Virus record (IMG/VR): IMGVR_UViG_3300021517_000001
Span: 1-51,321 of that record
DNA: 51,321 bases
Reading direction: 5' to 3' (one strand)
Source: a virus
A model generated the notes under the pieces. The model searched no databases. It was given only the letters and a program-made list of their open reading frames with translations, and was not told where the DNA came from. The position numbers and the translations under genes are program-made. Shown piece by piece: positions 22,469 through 30,741 of the stretch (position 1 is the stretch's first letter; each line of letters begins with the position of its first letter).

Positions 22469-22933
22469 TTATGGTTTCAGCGCCGAAAGATTACTCAAGT
22501 AATGAATAATCGCAGCGGCATCCCTTTCATGTTGAGACGGTCGGGCCTTCCACCACATTTCATTGCACCGGGCCTTAAAGACGTTAATGCGTCCTGACAA
22601 CGAAGTCTTCCACTCTGAGGGGCGAACCTCGGTGACTTCAACCTGGACGACTTTGCCAAGGTCTTCGACCGCAAGTCTCCACCTGTCCCGGGCCCTGATA
22701 GTTTCTTTTCGAAACGTGGAGTACTGAGCATCTGCCGGGTACTCAACCACAAGACGCTCGACCTCGTGGGCTGAAACCCATTCAACGAAGGCCGCCACGT
22801 CAGGTCTGTATTCCGGCACCGCGAAGGTTCTCGCAGCGAGTATCACAGGCATTTGGCCTCGTTGCACTTTTGCAATCACGACACCGGTCGTAATCCCCAC
22901 ATCGATTCCGATCACACTGACTTCTTGGCTCAT
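22469..22933 (-). CDS. RuvC-like Holliday junction resolvase
   Basis: A 154-residue RNase H-fold nuclease. The N-terminal GIDVGITTGVV gives the first catalytic Asp (about residue 10), RLVVEYPA the Glu (about 64), and HERDAAAIIHYL near the end the last acidic residue (about Asp 138). This pattern matches phage RuvC-like resolvases, which cut four-way junctions made during recombination-dependent replication before packaging. Its ATG overlaps the stop of the SNF2 helicase gene. Length is typical. Confidence 0.78.
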   Translation of the reverse strand: MSQEVSVIGIDVGITTGVVIAKVQRGQMPVILAARTFAVPEYRPDVAAFVEWVSAHEVERLVVEYPADAQYSTFRKETIRARDRWRLAVEDLGKVVQVEVTEVRPSEWKTSLSGRINVFKARCNEMWWKARPSQHERDAAAIIHYLSNLSALKP

Positions 22934-24591
22934 TGAAGGCTCCTTAGAATGTGAGCTAAGTCTGCGTTACTGGTGTGCCCTATTGAGAAGCTTTTGTCCC
23001 TCAGGTTTTGTTCGACCAGCTCGTCTACAGTACCCTGCGCATGCAGTGTTAGCACTAGAGGCTTGGTCTTCTGTCCCGGCAAGTAAATCCGGGCCATTGA
23101 TTGGATGTAAGCATCAGCATCCCAAGACTTGTCGTAGTAAACGGCTGCCTGCGCATTGGCGAGTGTTAAGCCGTATTTGCCTACGCCTAAAGACAGGACG
23201 AGGATGTCCAGCTGGTTCTGTTTGAATTGGTCGATAGGGTCTCGTTTGTTTTTCACCTTCCCGTTTGAAATGCCGACCCTCAAAGAAGTCTCTCGGGCAA
23301 TGCATTTGTATACCTGGTCAGCGCCTTCAGTCCACTGAGTCCAGATTACTGCCGGTAATGGAATCTCATCATGCTCAAACAACGCCATCAGAACATCAAG
23401 CTTCCCCGAGGCAGACACTCCGCCGAAGTTTGCAGGGTTCGACACGCACTGCTGCAGCCGCACAAGCTGGGCTACTTTGTTAACTACCGGCATCTCTTCT
23501 CCGGATTCGAGCTCAAGTAGGAACTCATCCAGAATCTTTTGATATGCTTGCTGCTGCGTCGGGGCCAAAGCAACATGAACCGTTTGATAAACGATCTCTG
23601 GCAGCTCTGCCTCGATGTCGCTGTAATGCCGGGTAAAGATTAAGTCCCGAAACTCCCGTGCAATGTTGATGTCGAGACGCGTTCCCGTAACTTTAGTACC
23701 CCAAGGCGTCTCTTGCGTGTGGCAGTAGGTTCGAGCAAACCTCCAGTACGAGGTGAATGATTTGGGCGAGATGATTCTCAGCTGTGCGTACAAGCCGTCA
23801 GCATGCTTCGAAACAGGAGAGCCTGAAAGTAGCCAGATTCGAGTCGCCCGGTCTCTTAGGGCTTGAATTGCTTCTGTTCGCTCTGCATCTCGGTTCTGCA
23901 GCAAGATTGATTCATCGCACACAACAAGGTCCCACCTCCCGGCCAAGAACTCTGGCAGGCAGTCCCGCACCGTCTCATAATTGGTTACGATCCATCCTCT
24001 CGCAGACACGTCTCCAGACCGATATGCGACCGCAGCGTCTTGGCCTGTCCACTGCTTAATCTCATGCTTCCAATCAGGCACCAATGACAGAAGGGTCACG
24101 ACTAACACTCTCTGAGCTTTCACTGCCCGCGCAGCTGCGCACGTGGTGATAGTCTTTCCCAGGCGAGGAGCGAGCTGCAACATTGCTCCCGAATGCGGTG
24201 ATGAATACAGATATGTAACCGCCTCCTGCTGATACGAATACAGCTTGTCCCAAATATCTGGCAACTTCTTTTGAACGACTTCAGAGCTGTACAGGAAGAA
24301 TCCGTTCTTGGCGCTCCACATCCTATAAAGGTACGTGGTGAGACGAACCTTTCCCGGATGCAGTCGCAGAACGATTTCAATGCTGGCCATAATTGGGGGC
24401 AAAATCCACGCGCGCCGTTTAGCATCCCACCTTCCCCCAGCTTGCTGGATCTCTTTACCGGGAAGAATATCTGGCGTGTAAACAAAGCAATCCCGGTCTT
24501 TGATGACTTCAGATTTAAAGTTTGCGTTGTCGTCTGTAGGAATTGGCTTGTGCAACTCCGTCTTAGACCACGGCCTGTTAATCAGAACCAT
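22930..24591 (-). CDS. SNF2-type DNA helicase/translocase
   Basis: A superfamily 2 ATPase of about 553 residues. Residues about 20-90 resemble a small HARP-like substrate domain (GGRWDAKRRAWILPP). The helicase core has LQLAPRLGKT (motif I), VVTLLSLVPDW (Ia), WDLVVCDES (II, DES instead of DEAH), LLSGSPVSK (III), then VIWTQWTEGA, LVLSLGVGKYGLTL (V) and YIQSMARIYLPGQ (VI, with Arg as expected). It most resembles SMARCAL1-like annealing helicases that act at forks. ATG 24591 is chosen because GGAGG lies seven bases upstream; a longer start would add nine residues. It overlaps its neighbours on both sides. Confidence 0.85.
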   Translation of the reverse strand: MVLINRPWSKTELHKPIPTDDNANFKSEVIKDRDCFVYTPDILPGKEIQQAGGRWDAKRRAWILPPIMASIEIVLRLHPGKVRLTTYLYRMWSAKNGFFLYSSEVVQKKLPDIWDKLYSYQQEAVTYLYSSPHSGAMLQLAPRLGKTITTCAAARAVKAQRVLVVTLLSLVPDWKHEIKQWTGQDAAVAYRSGDVSARGWIVTNYETVRDCLPEFLAGRWDLVVCDESILLQNRDAERTEAIQALRDRATRIWLLSGSPVSKHADGLYAQLRIISPKSFTSYWRFARTYCHTQETPWGTKVTGTRLDINIAREFRDLIFTRHYSDIEAELPEIVYQTVHVALAPTQQQAYQKILDEFLLELESGEEMPVVNKVAQLVRLQQCVSNPANFGGVSASGKLDVLMALFEHDEIPLPAVIWTQWTEGADQVYKCIARETSLRVGISNGKVKNKRDPIDQFKQNQLDILVLSLGVGKYGLTLANAQAAVYYDKSWDADAYIQSMARIYLPGQKTKPLVLTLHAQGTVDELVEQNLRDKSFSIGHTSNADLAHILRSLQ

Positions 24592-25180
24592 CGGATTGCC
24601 TCCGGATGTCGAAGTCATTTTCAGTCGCCAGGATAGTCATGATCTTACTGAACATGTCCGGGCTAATCCTTGTGACATATTCTTCCAGCTCGAGCGGCGA
24701 GTCTTCAAAGACTTTTTGCCCGTCATCGCCGACCATCGTTGCTAACTTTTCAGCCTCTCTCAGATCGACGTCTAGCATGTTAGAGTGCTGCAGCCGCAGA
24801 ACATCCAAAAGCATTTTCATCTTCTCTTTGTCCTTGGGCAGTCCAAAGGTTTGCGGGTACTGTCTCGCCCACGAAACAAGAACTTCCGGATCATACTCTA
24901 TCGGCCGCTTGCGGACCTGCACTTTTAAAAGGCCTCCCATAATTGCACGACGGTCTTCTTGCCAGACAATGGCCTCAGCCGTGTCTTGGAGCTTTGCGTG
25001 CAGCTGCTCGAAGAACGCTTTTAGCTCAGCCTCCCGGGAGATCAAAGCCTCATGAGCTTTCAGGAATTGCTGCTCCCACGCTTTCCGGGCCTCTTCAAGT
25101 GCCTTGGTGATTGACTGGAGCTCTTCCCAGTCAGAGCTCCAAGCCTTCAACGATTCCCGCAGACCCTGATCTTCACTCAT
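24578..25180 (-). CDS. coiled-coil protein, Gp157/Gam-like
   Basis: A 200-residue protein. About residues 15-80 form a long coiled coil (ALEEARKAWEQQFLKAHEALI, REAELKAFFEQLHAKLQD), followed by a short beta part (GLLKVQVRKRPIEYDPEVLVSW) like siphovirus Gp157 and Gam proteins that bind DNA ends or block host exonucleases. The C-terminal 90 residues are helical and acidic (PLELEEYVTRISPDMFSKIM). ATG 25180 overlaps the stop of the preceding gene (ATGA) and has AAGGA upstream. It is in the recombination operon. Protection of ends is inferred from resemblance and place. Confidence 0.55.
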   Translation of the reverse strand: MSEDQGLRESLKAWSSDWEELQSITKALEEARKAWEQQFLKAHEALISREAELKAFFEQLHAKLQDTAEAIVWQEDRRAIMGGLLKVQVRKRPIEYDPEVLVSWARQYPQTFGLPKDKEKMKMLLDVLRLQHSNMLDVDLREAEKLATMVGDDGQKVFEDSPLELEEYVTRISPDMFSKIMTILATENDFDIRRQSDGSD

Positions 25181-25674
25181 CGGATGTCCTTGTACACCTT
25201 GTTTCGACACACGTTTCGAACAAACACCCCGCTGCATCCGAACCGCTCGCCTATCTTAGCAAACGATTCCCCGTCTTCCCGCATCTGCCTCATTGCCCGA
25301 ATATCGTCTTCATCGTAACGCCTGGGTCTTCGAGCCGCCTTGAATTGTTTCAAATAAGCCCGGAGGTCAGTCGCTGAAAATTTTGTCCCGGCTTTCAGGT
25401 CCTCTAACAGCATTTGAGCCTCTTCACTTGGCTCGGCGAGATGAGTCAGTACCTCCAACAATTCAATCTCTAAGAGGTCCCGTGTTGCAGCTCTCCGAGA
25501 AAGTTTCCCCCCGTCTGAGGTGTCAAGAAGCTGCTCGGTCTGTTGCGCAACCAAGATGGTTGAAATGATGTCGGCTTTGGAGGCCTTGTGGGCCTTCCCG
25601 AGAATGTCTAGGTACCGCTCTGCCAGCTCTTCAGCAGAGAGCTGCTCCAGAGCTTCTATGGTTACACGTTCCAT
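25177..25674 (-). CDS. helix-turn-helix protein, paralogue of the protein at 10090
   Basis: A 165-residue protein whose C-terminal 50 residues are a helix-turn-helix (RRYDEDDIRAMRQMREDG, FAKIGERFGCSG, FVRNVCRNKVYKDIR) closely related to the end of the 10090-10446 protein. The first 110 residues are helical and acidic (LSAEELAERYLDILGKAHKAS, IELLEVLTHLAEPSEEAQMLL) and may act as an oligomerisation or partner domain. The ATG lies three bases after the upstream stop with a weak ribosome site. Located at the head of the recombination genes, it might regulate them. The two paralogues could bind related sites such as the tandem 11-bp boxes; this is untested. Confidence 0.65.
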   Translation of the reverse strand: MERVTIEALEQLSAEELAERYLDILGKAHKASKADIISTILVAQQTEQLLDTSDGGKLSRRAATRDLLEIELLEVLTHLAEPSEEAQMLLEDLKAGTKFSATDLRAYLKQFKAARRPRRYDEDDIRAMRQMREDGESFAKIGERFGCSGVFVRNVCRNKVYKDIR

Positions 25675-25677
25675 GAC

Positions 25678-26049
25678 CTAGTCCAACAGATGAGAATCAA
25701 TTTCGTCCGATGACAGCATGACTGGCTTGTCTAAGAAGAACAAGGTGTTCATGCCAATGTGATAGGCACAGATCATGCCGATCCCGATGATATCGTCTTT
25801 GTCAGTGTCCTGGTCTCTTATCACCACAGCACAGACCGCGCGGCGGAAATCCAGCTTCTTGACTACGTCGTCGTAGTGTCCCGGCTGCCACTCGGCCCGC
25901 TGTGAGTTAAGCACCACGACAATCGTATCGGCTGCAACAAGCGGAAACGCCATAGTTGAAAGTCCCGAAACGAAGTCCCGTGTGAGATCGTCACGATGCC
26001 CGAAGAACTCTTTGAAGAGGTTGTGTACAGCTTTGTTCCACATGATCAT
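25678..26049 (-). CDS. hypothetical protein
   Basis: A 123-residue protein, not recognised. Short hydrophobic strands (FPLVAADTIVVVLNS, AVCAVVIRDQD, IIGIGMICAYHI) point to an alpha/beta fold; no signal peptide or convincing membrane segment. Charge is near neutral. The start could be ATG 26049 or the second ATG at 26043; both have a weak ribosome site. A strong terminator lies just upstream, so its transcript must come by read-through from the DUF932-like gene or from an unseen promoter. Confidence 0.55.
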   Translation of the reverse strand: MIMWNKAVHNLFKEFFGHRDDLTRDFVSGLSTMAFPLVAADTIVVVLNSQRAEWQPGHYDDVVKKLDFRRAVCAVVIRDQDTDKDDIIGIGMICAYHIGMNTLFFLDKPVMLSSDEIDSHLLD

Positions 26050-26066
26050 CTGCCCTGGTACGTAGG

Positions 26067-26099
26067 AAAATAAAAAGATGGGGGGCTTGCTTGCCCCCC
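26067..26099 (-). terminator. rho-independent terminator
   Basis: On the minus strand, after the DUF932-like gene, GGGGGGC (26093-26099) pairs with GCCCCCC (26080-26086), followed by ATCTTTTTATTTTC. It is a strong candidate that would separate that gene from the recombination operon, perhaps with partial read-through. Confidence 0.85.
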
Positions 26100-26103
26100 G
26101 AGC

Positions 26104-27108
26104 TTAGTTGGCCGAAAAGAGTGTCGACAGTTCCATCAGCGTTTGAACTGAGTGCAGCACTCCGTCCATTCCGTCCATCGCACGCCACACGCCGGCATCA
26201 TTCGCACGATTCAAGCGATGAGCGTTGACTGCGTTGGTGTAAGCGTTCAGAATATCGATTGAGTAAATCGTGTCCGGATTGCTGTCAGCCAGCATGCTTA
26301 GCTGTCCAGAGAAGCCTTCGAGCGTCCAGCCCTTCAGCACGTTCGCTGACATGCCCAGCTGCTTTTGCATTGTGCGAACCCACGGCGCCGAGGCTGCATC
26401 CGCAGCCGAAGAAGCGTCGATGTACGTAGTGAGTAGTTTGTGCACTGCGCGCAGAGAGTGACCTGAGCCGAGCACGCTGCCCTTGTAGTTGGATTTATTC
26501 AGCAGAGCCTGCGTCCACTGAAAGTCTTCGATTGTCTTATGAAGGTCCGCTTCTTCCCACGTGCGGTGGCTGAAGCTCGCCGATCCCATGTTCAGCACGC
26601 TGCTGATCAGCCCGTTAGTGCAGACCACGCGGTACACTCCGGCAGTGTAGCGAGCCGCTACTCGACCGATGACCAGATTTGTGTCCAGACGAACCGCTGG
26701 AAACATCCCACCGCGCTTGCGGCCGCGAGCTTCCCAAAACGCGAGGTCATGTTCGATGGTGTCATCGACAGCCGCTCCCGGGTTGTTGAAGATTGTGGTG
26801 ACCTGCAGGCCGCCTTTCCAAGCCCACTGATCGACGATCTTCCAGCCCTCTTCGAGCAGCTGTTCTTGAGCGTCCGCAGGATTGATAAAGGACATCTGCT
26901 TGCTGCCGGCTCCGAGAGCGTAGCCCTTTTCTATCTTGCGCTCCGGGCTCCACGGATTCGCACCCGAAGGCATGAACGAGAAGCGACGAACTTCGTCATC
27001 TCCGTAATGCTCCGCGACGACAGTGCCGAGCTTGATCTGCTCGCCCTTCTTATTGTAGATCGAGACTGCCCGGTTGTTTGACGTGACTGTTACTTTGCGG
27101 CTAGCCAT
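26104..27108 (-). CDS. DUF932-like phage/plasmid protein
   Basis: A 334-residue protein resembling the DUF932 family, common in phages and plasmids and of unknown function. Family-like segments are VYRVVCTNGLI (about 179-189), ATGTLN-like spacing in VRLDTNLVIGRVAARYTAG, LHKTIEDFQWTQAL and the C-terminal DILNAYTNAVNAHR. The C-terminal half is helical. The ATG is preceded by AGGAG ten bases upstream. It has its own activated-type promoter (site D) and a strong terminator, so it can be expressed apart from its neighbours, as expected for an abundant early protein. The family match is by memory of motifs. Confidence 0.55.
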   Translation of the reverse strand: MASRKVTVTSNNRAVSIYNKKGEQIKLGTVVAEHYGDDEVRRFSFMPSGANPWSPERKIEKGYALGAGSKQMSFINPADAQEQLLEEGWKIVDQWAWKGGLQVTTIFNNPGAAVDDTIEHDLAFWEARGRKRGGMFPAVRLDTNLVIGRVAARYTAGVYRVVCTNGLISSVLNMGSASFSHRTWEEADLHKTIEDFQWTQALLNKSNYKGSVLGSGHSLRAVHKLLTTYIDASSAADAASAPWVRTMQKQLGMSANVLKGWTLEGFSGQLSMLADSNPDTIYSIDILNAYTNAVNAHRLNRANDAGVWRAMDGMDGVLHSVQTLMELSTLFSAN

Positions 27109-27150
27109 GATACACTTGCTCCTGTAGTAACGCTCTGTGCGCCTTCCTTA

Positions 27151-27212
27151 TATTTAGTGTAACCCTTTGTTTGGTACAATGGCACGTGAATGTTTGATGA
27201 GAACTTGATGAG
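27151..27212 (-). promoter_or_regulatory. promoter with tandem CTCATCAA boxes (site D)
   Basis: On the minus strand TTGTAC (27174-27179) and TAAATA (27151-27156) are 17 bases apart. Upstream, on the minus strand, two identical CTCATCAA boxes lie at 27194-27201 and 27205-27212, 11 bp apart. It drives the DUF932-like gene. The upstream box overlaps a hairpin (27207-27225) at the end of the integrase gene. Confidence 0.6.
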
Positions 27213-27224
27213 AAGGGCTCTCAT

Positions 27225-28184
27225 CTAGAACATGTTCGCAAGCGTGTGGGCAGCCTTCTCGAGTTCCTCTTTTCCGCGCAAATCATATCGCCGCGTCGTC
27301 TCAGACAAAGCATGGCCAGCCAGTTGCTGCACCAAGAAAATATCCACGCCGTTGAGCAGAAGGCTCGTAATGAACGTTTTGCGCAGGTCGTGGGGCTTTA
27401 CATAATGAATGCCGGCAGCCAGACATCTGCGCTTGAGAACGTCCATGATTGTTTGTCCGGAGATCGGCTCTAGCTGGGGAAGCCAGTCAACGCGGACAAA
27501 TAACGGACCGGGAGCGACGCCTCGAACAGCAATCCACTGATCAACAATCTCTCGAGCCCGGGAGTTGATAAACAGCCACCTGTCCTTGTTGCCTTTGCCT
27601 TTAGCCAGGATCAACTCGTAGCCGTCGTTGTGGGGGACTAGGTCTTCTAAAAAGACACTGACCGTCTCTTCCCGACGAGCCCCCGTTGCAACCATAAATG
27701 AGATAAGCGCCTTGTCTCGGACGCCTCCAGCGCCTCCAGCGGCCTCGCAGGCATCTAACAGCTTCGTCAGTTCTGCGGCTTCCAGCGACCGGCCTTTAGG
27801 AAGGGTGACCCCAACCACCCACTCGAAATCCAGCCGACGATTCATCTCTTCGACTGAAATGAGCTCGAGGCGCCAGCATGCCTTAATGACGCCGCGCAGA
27901 CCTGCTAGGTACAGGTTCGCGGTTGAGTGAGCGTAGTCCTGCATGAGGACCGATCGAATCTTCAGAATGACAGGCAGCTTGAGCATGTGCCAGGGGAACG
28001 AGTAGATCTCAGCCAGGCGGACATCCTTAGTCTGCATGATGATCTTGAGCACCGCCAGCAACGCAAAGCGCATGGTCGATTGCGCCGTGGGGCTGAGAGT
28101 ATTCAAGTACATTGTGACGGGGTCAAATCCGTCAGGGAATTGGACGGGAGCGATGTCCACGTCTTGCGGGATGATAGTAGTCAC
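27225..28184 (-). CDS. tyrosine recombinase (integrase)
   Basis: A 319-residue site-specific recombinase. The N-terminal part (about 20-110) is a SAM-like core-binding domain (STANLYLAGLRGVIKACW). The catalytic domain shows all active residues: Arg170 in ATGARREE, Lys in KGKGNKDR (about 197-200), His265 and Arg268 in HDLRKTF, His291 in GHALSET and Tyr300 in RRYD. The start is GTG with AAGGAG nine bases upstream, overlapping the primase stop region. It is in one operon with the primase. It could integrate the phage, resolve dimers of the circular genome, or both; no repressor or attachment site was recognised, so a temperate life cycle is not certain. Confidence 0.9.
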   Translation of the reverse strand: MTTIIPQDVDIAPVQFPDGFDPVTMYLNTLSPTAQSTMRFALLAVLKIIMQTKDVRLAEIYSFPWHMLKLPVILKIRSVLMQDYAHSTANLYLAGLRGVIKACWRLELISVEEMNRRLDFEWVVGVTLPKGRSLEAAELTKLLDACEAAGGAGGVRDKALISFMVATGARREETVSVFLEDLVPHNDGYELILAKGKGNKDRWLFINSRAREIVDQWIAVRGVAPGPLFVRVDWLPQLEPISGQTIMDVLKRRCLAAGIHYVKPHDLRKTFITSLLLNGVDIFLVQQLAGHALSETTRRYDLRGKEELEKAAHTLANMF

Positions 28185-28197
28185 TGCTCAGAACTCC

Positions 28198-30468
28198 TTA
28201 GCTTGCACTGTGCCCATTAGAACGGTTAGCGCGGTGATTGATATTGATTTGCATGACCTGCTCAGGCTGGACAAGCTTTAAGCCGTCAGCGGCTAAGCCA
28301 ATGCTGATAAACGTGGCTTTGCGAGCACTCCGGTCTTCCGGGAACTCTCTCTTCAACCTCTCGCTGAATTTTCGTAGGGGAAGGATTTCGTAGGGCTTCA
28401 GGAGACGGTTCTTGCAATCCGTGGTATAAGCTCTGTACAAGGTGTCCAGCTCAACAGAATCGTTCTCGCCGAAAGTGCAATACGCATCGAAGAACGCTTT
28501 GAGGGGATCAGAATCGTCGCGGTAATTTCGGGTGCTGGCTTGCACCGCCGACGGGGTCTGTAACCCGTCACGATACCACGCAATTGCGCCGCGAACCATC
28601 CAAGCGAGAATGCCGGGAAATTCTGAGCGCAGTTTAAATCCCAGGTCGGGATCCTTCGGCTTTTGCTTTAGAGCCCCCTCGCTGGCTTCTTCGGGAGAGA
28701 CGAACCTCACGTTGAAATCGATGCGACGTACGCGGCGCCAGAAACCGTCCGAGTCATCCACCACTCGAGGGAGATGGTTGACACCAAGCCAGATCTTGCA
28801 GACCGGGTGAAACGTGAAGAACTCGCGATGAAGGAAGCGCGCTGAGACAGGCTCGCCTCCGGTCAGAGACTTAATGCGAGACTCACTCAGGGTCACGCCT
28901 TCGTTCGGCTCAGATGAGATGACAAGACGTCGGCCGTCAAGTGCCGCGATATCATTCGACTGGGAGTTGGCTACGGGCTGGCGTTCGAAGGTTGAGAACG
29001 GGGCAGGAAAGGCGTTGCTTCCGAAGATCGACTGCAAGACGTTCATGAGCGTCGACTTGCCATTTGAGCCTTTTCCGACAAGCATGAACAGGCACTGCTC
29101 TGTCGTGTGGCCTGTCAGGGTGTATCCGATAGCTCTCTGCAGGTAGTTAATCACATCTCGACCGCCCTCAAACACGTCGTCGAGGAACTTGAGCCATTGA
29201 GGGCACAAAGCATTTGGGTCGTAGTTGACGGGAAAGTGGTTGGAAAGGAGGTCTGACGGGCGACCTGCTCGCAGCTCTCCGGTGCGGAGATTAATGACCC
29301 CATTCGAGCATGCAGCCAGGTCGGCGTTGTTATTCCAGGCAGAGTGCTTAGTTGCAATGTTTGGCTGCGCTTTGCTGATTGAAGCGCCGGCATCTATGCG
29401 CGACTTGCCCTGCATGATCATTGAGTACCGAAAGGCGGCGGCGCGGTCATCATCGTCTGTAATCAAATCTACCGCCCGTCGAAACGCTGATATCGTGTCG
29501 ATGACCTTCAATGTGATCTCGTCGACTTCATCCATCTTCCAGAAGTGCTGATCCCAAATCAGCCACTTTCCGGCGGTGTGATTGTACTTGACCTGCTCTG
29601 CTAGATAGAATGCAATCATCTGGCCGAAACCGACGTCAGTCATTGGAAACTGAAGCAGCGCTTCGAGCACCGGGTGTCCGCCAGCAACGGTCCCGTTTGT
29701 ACGAGCCGGTGGATACTTAGCGATGTTCGAGGCAATCACCAGGAGCTCTTCTTCAGATAGCGGAGGGTTGCATCGCGTTGCATTCTGTGACCGCAGAACA
29801 GTCAGGATCTCTTCCTCACCAAGCCCAAGAGTTCTCACCAGGCCCGCTACTCGGGTGAGTGTTGCGTTCCGCTCGCCCTCCGGGATAGTTCCATCCATTT
29901 GCAAACGAACCGCTGCTGAGCCTCTTCCACGCTGAGAGTGCAGATATTCTGGGCACTCTCCCGGAGCGTTGTCGAACGGTGACTGCCCGGCGACCCATGC
30001 ATACTCTGAGCCGCTAGCATGCTGCGACGGTGGCAATACGACGTATCCGCCGTCACCCCGAACATCTATTCCGACAAAGCCGAATAGCGCTTGAGCATTC
30101 GGGACCTTTCGTCCTCCGTTTGGGTGCTTGAAGAACACATGGTATCCTCCACCGCCCGTGCGGGAGACTACTGCCTGATTGAATGATCCTTTTTCGGCTA
30201 TGATTTGTTGCAGCCGATCTTCAGCGCCTTCTTTTGCGGCGTCGACATCCAGCACCACAATGCCTGACTTAGCTCCAGTCGCGACCCCGATGTTGGCATC
30301 CGGGAACTGATTCCACCACCTGCGGATGGTAGCTTCGTCTTTAGTCGCGTCTTTGAATCCGTTGGTTGTCAGAGGCTTCTTGCTTTGGTTAACTGGAAAC
30401 ACATGCCATCCGAGGCGCGTATATTGAATGGCATGATCGACCATTGGGGTGAGAGCAATTCGAACCAT
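28198..30468 (-). CDS. primase-polymerase/SF3 helicase fusion
   Basis: A 756-residue replication protein. Residues about 10-190 are an archaeo-eukaryotic-type prim-pol: GWHVFPVNQSKKPL, GIVVLDVDAA (catalytic Asp pair), GGGYHVFFKH and DGGYVVLPPSQH. A linker helical region (about 200-270, primase C-terminal-like, GERNATLTRVAGL) follows. The rest is a D5/P4-type superfamily 3 helicase with Walker A GKGSNGKSTLMN (about 475-486), Walker B region RRLVISSEPNEG and motif C WLGVNHLPRV. It would melt and prime the origin. ATG 30468 follows AAGGA by seven bases; a longer start adds 15 residues. Its promoter is at 30527-30555. Confidence 0.9.
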   Translation of the reverse strand: MVRIALTPMVDHAIQYTRLGWHVFPVNQSKKPLTTNGFKDATKDEATIRRWWNQFPDANIGVATGAKSGIVVLDVDAAKEGAEDRLQQIIAEKGSFNQAVVSRTGGGGYHVFFKHPNGGRKVPNAQALFGFVGIDVRGDGGYVVLPPSQHASGSEYAWVAGQSPFDNAPGECPEYLHSQRGRGSAAVRLQMDGTIPEGERNATLTRVAGLVRTLGLGEEEILTVLRSQNATRCNPPLSEEELLVIASNIAKYPPARTNGTVAGGHPVLEALLQFPMTDVGFGQMIAFYLAEQVKYNHTAGKWLIWDQHFWKMDEVDEITLKVIDTISAFRRAVDLITDDDDRAAAFRYSMIMQGKSRIDAGASISKAQPNIATKHSAWNNNADLAACSNGVINLRTGELRAGRPSDLLSNHFPVNYDPNALCPQWLKFLDDVFEGGRDVINYLQRAIGYTLTGHTTEQCLFMLVGKGSNGKSTLMNVLQSIFGSNAFPAPFSTFERQPVANSQSNDIAALDGRRLVISSEPNEGVTLSESRIKSLTGGEPVSARFLHREFFTFHPVCKIWLGVNHLPRVVDDSDGFWRRVRRIDFNVRFVSPEEASEGALKQKPKDPDLGFKLRSEFPGILAWMVRGAIAWYRDGLQTPSAVQASTRNYRDDSDPLKAFFDAYCTFGENDSVELDTLYRAYTTDCKNRLLKPYEILPLRKFSERLKREFPEDRSARKATFISIGLAADGLKLVQPEQVMQININHRANRSNGHSAS

Positions 30469-30526
30469 TGCGCAGTCCTTAGTCGGGCAAAAATGCGGTA
30501 GATATTTAAACAATCACTATTTTACT

Positions 30527-30555
30527 ATTATATGCCAGCCAAACAGGGAGATCAA
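30527..30555 (-). promoter_or_regulatory. promoter of the primase-integrase operon
   Basis: On the minus strand TTGATC (30550-30555) and a perfect TATAAT (30527-30532) are separated by 17 bases, about 60 bp before the primase start codon. No CTCAYCAA boxes are present. Confidence 0.7.
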
Positions 30556-30606
30556 CCTTTTGAGGTTCATATTTGATTTTTCTAATCTTTCATCGAACCG
30601 TCAACG

Positions 30607-30636
30607 TTGATTTTCACTCTCAAGGTGTATTACAAT
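30607..30636 (+). promoter_or_regulatory. promoter of the holin-like gene
   Basis: TTGATT (30607-30612) and TACAAT (30631-30636) are 18 bases apart on the plus strand. It is divergent from the primase promoter; the two -35 boxes are about 50 bp apart, so they could share a control site. Confidence 0.5.
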
Positions 30637-30703
30637 ATAAAAGATCAGACTGTCGCACTATGCTCCTGGTGATCGCATCGGTCCGACGCATTCCTTACTG
30701 CAG

Positions 30704-30730
30704 AGGCCCTACGGGGCCTTTGTTATTTTA
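30704..30730 (+). terminator. attenuator-like terminator in the leader of the holin-like gene
   Basis: AGGCCC (30704-30709) pairs with GGGCCT (30714-30719), followed by TTGTTATTTTA. It lies on the plus strand between the promoter at 30607-30636 and the ribosome site of the gene at 30742. Transcripts would stop after about 85 bases unless the terminator is overcome, making either an attenuator or a short leader RNA. Confidence 0.6.
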
Positions 30731-30741
30731 TCGAGGTGCCT

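Noticed and set aside
27207-27225. Hairpin after the integrase as a terminator
   Set aside because: The stem is good but no T-run follows, and it overlaps the CTCATCAA boxes, which explain the sequence better.
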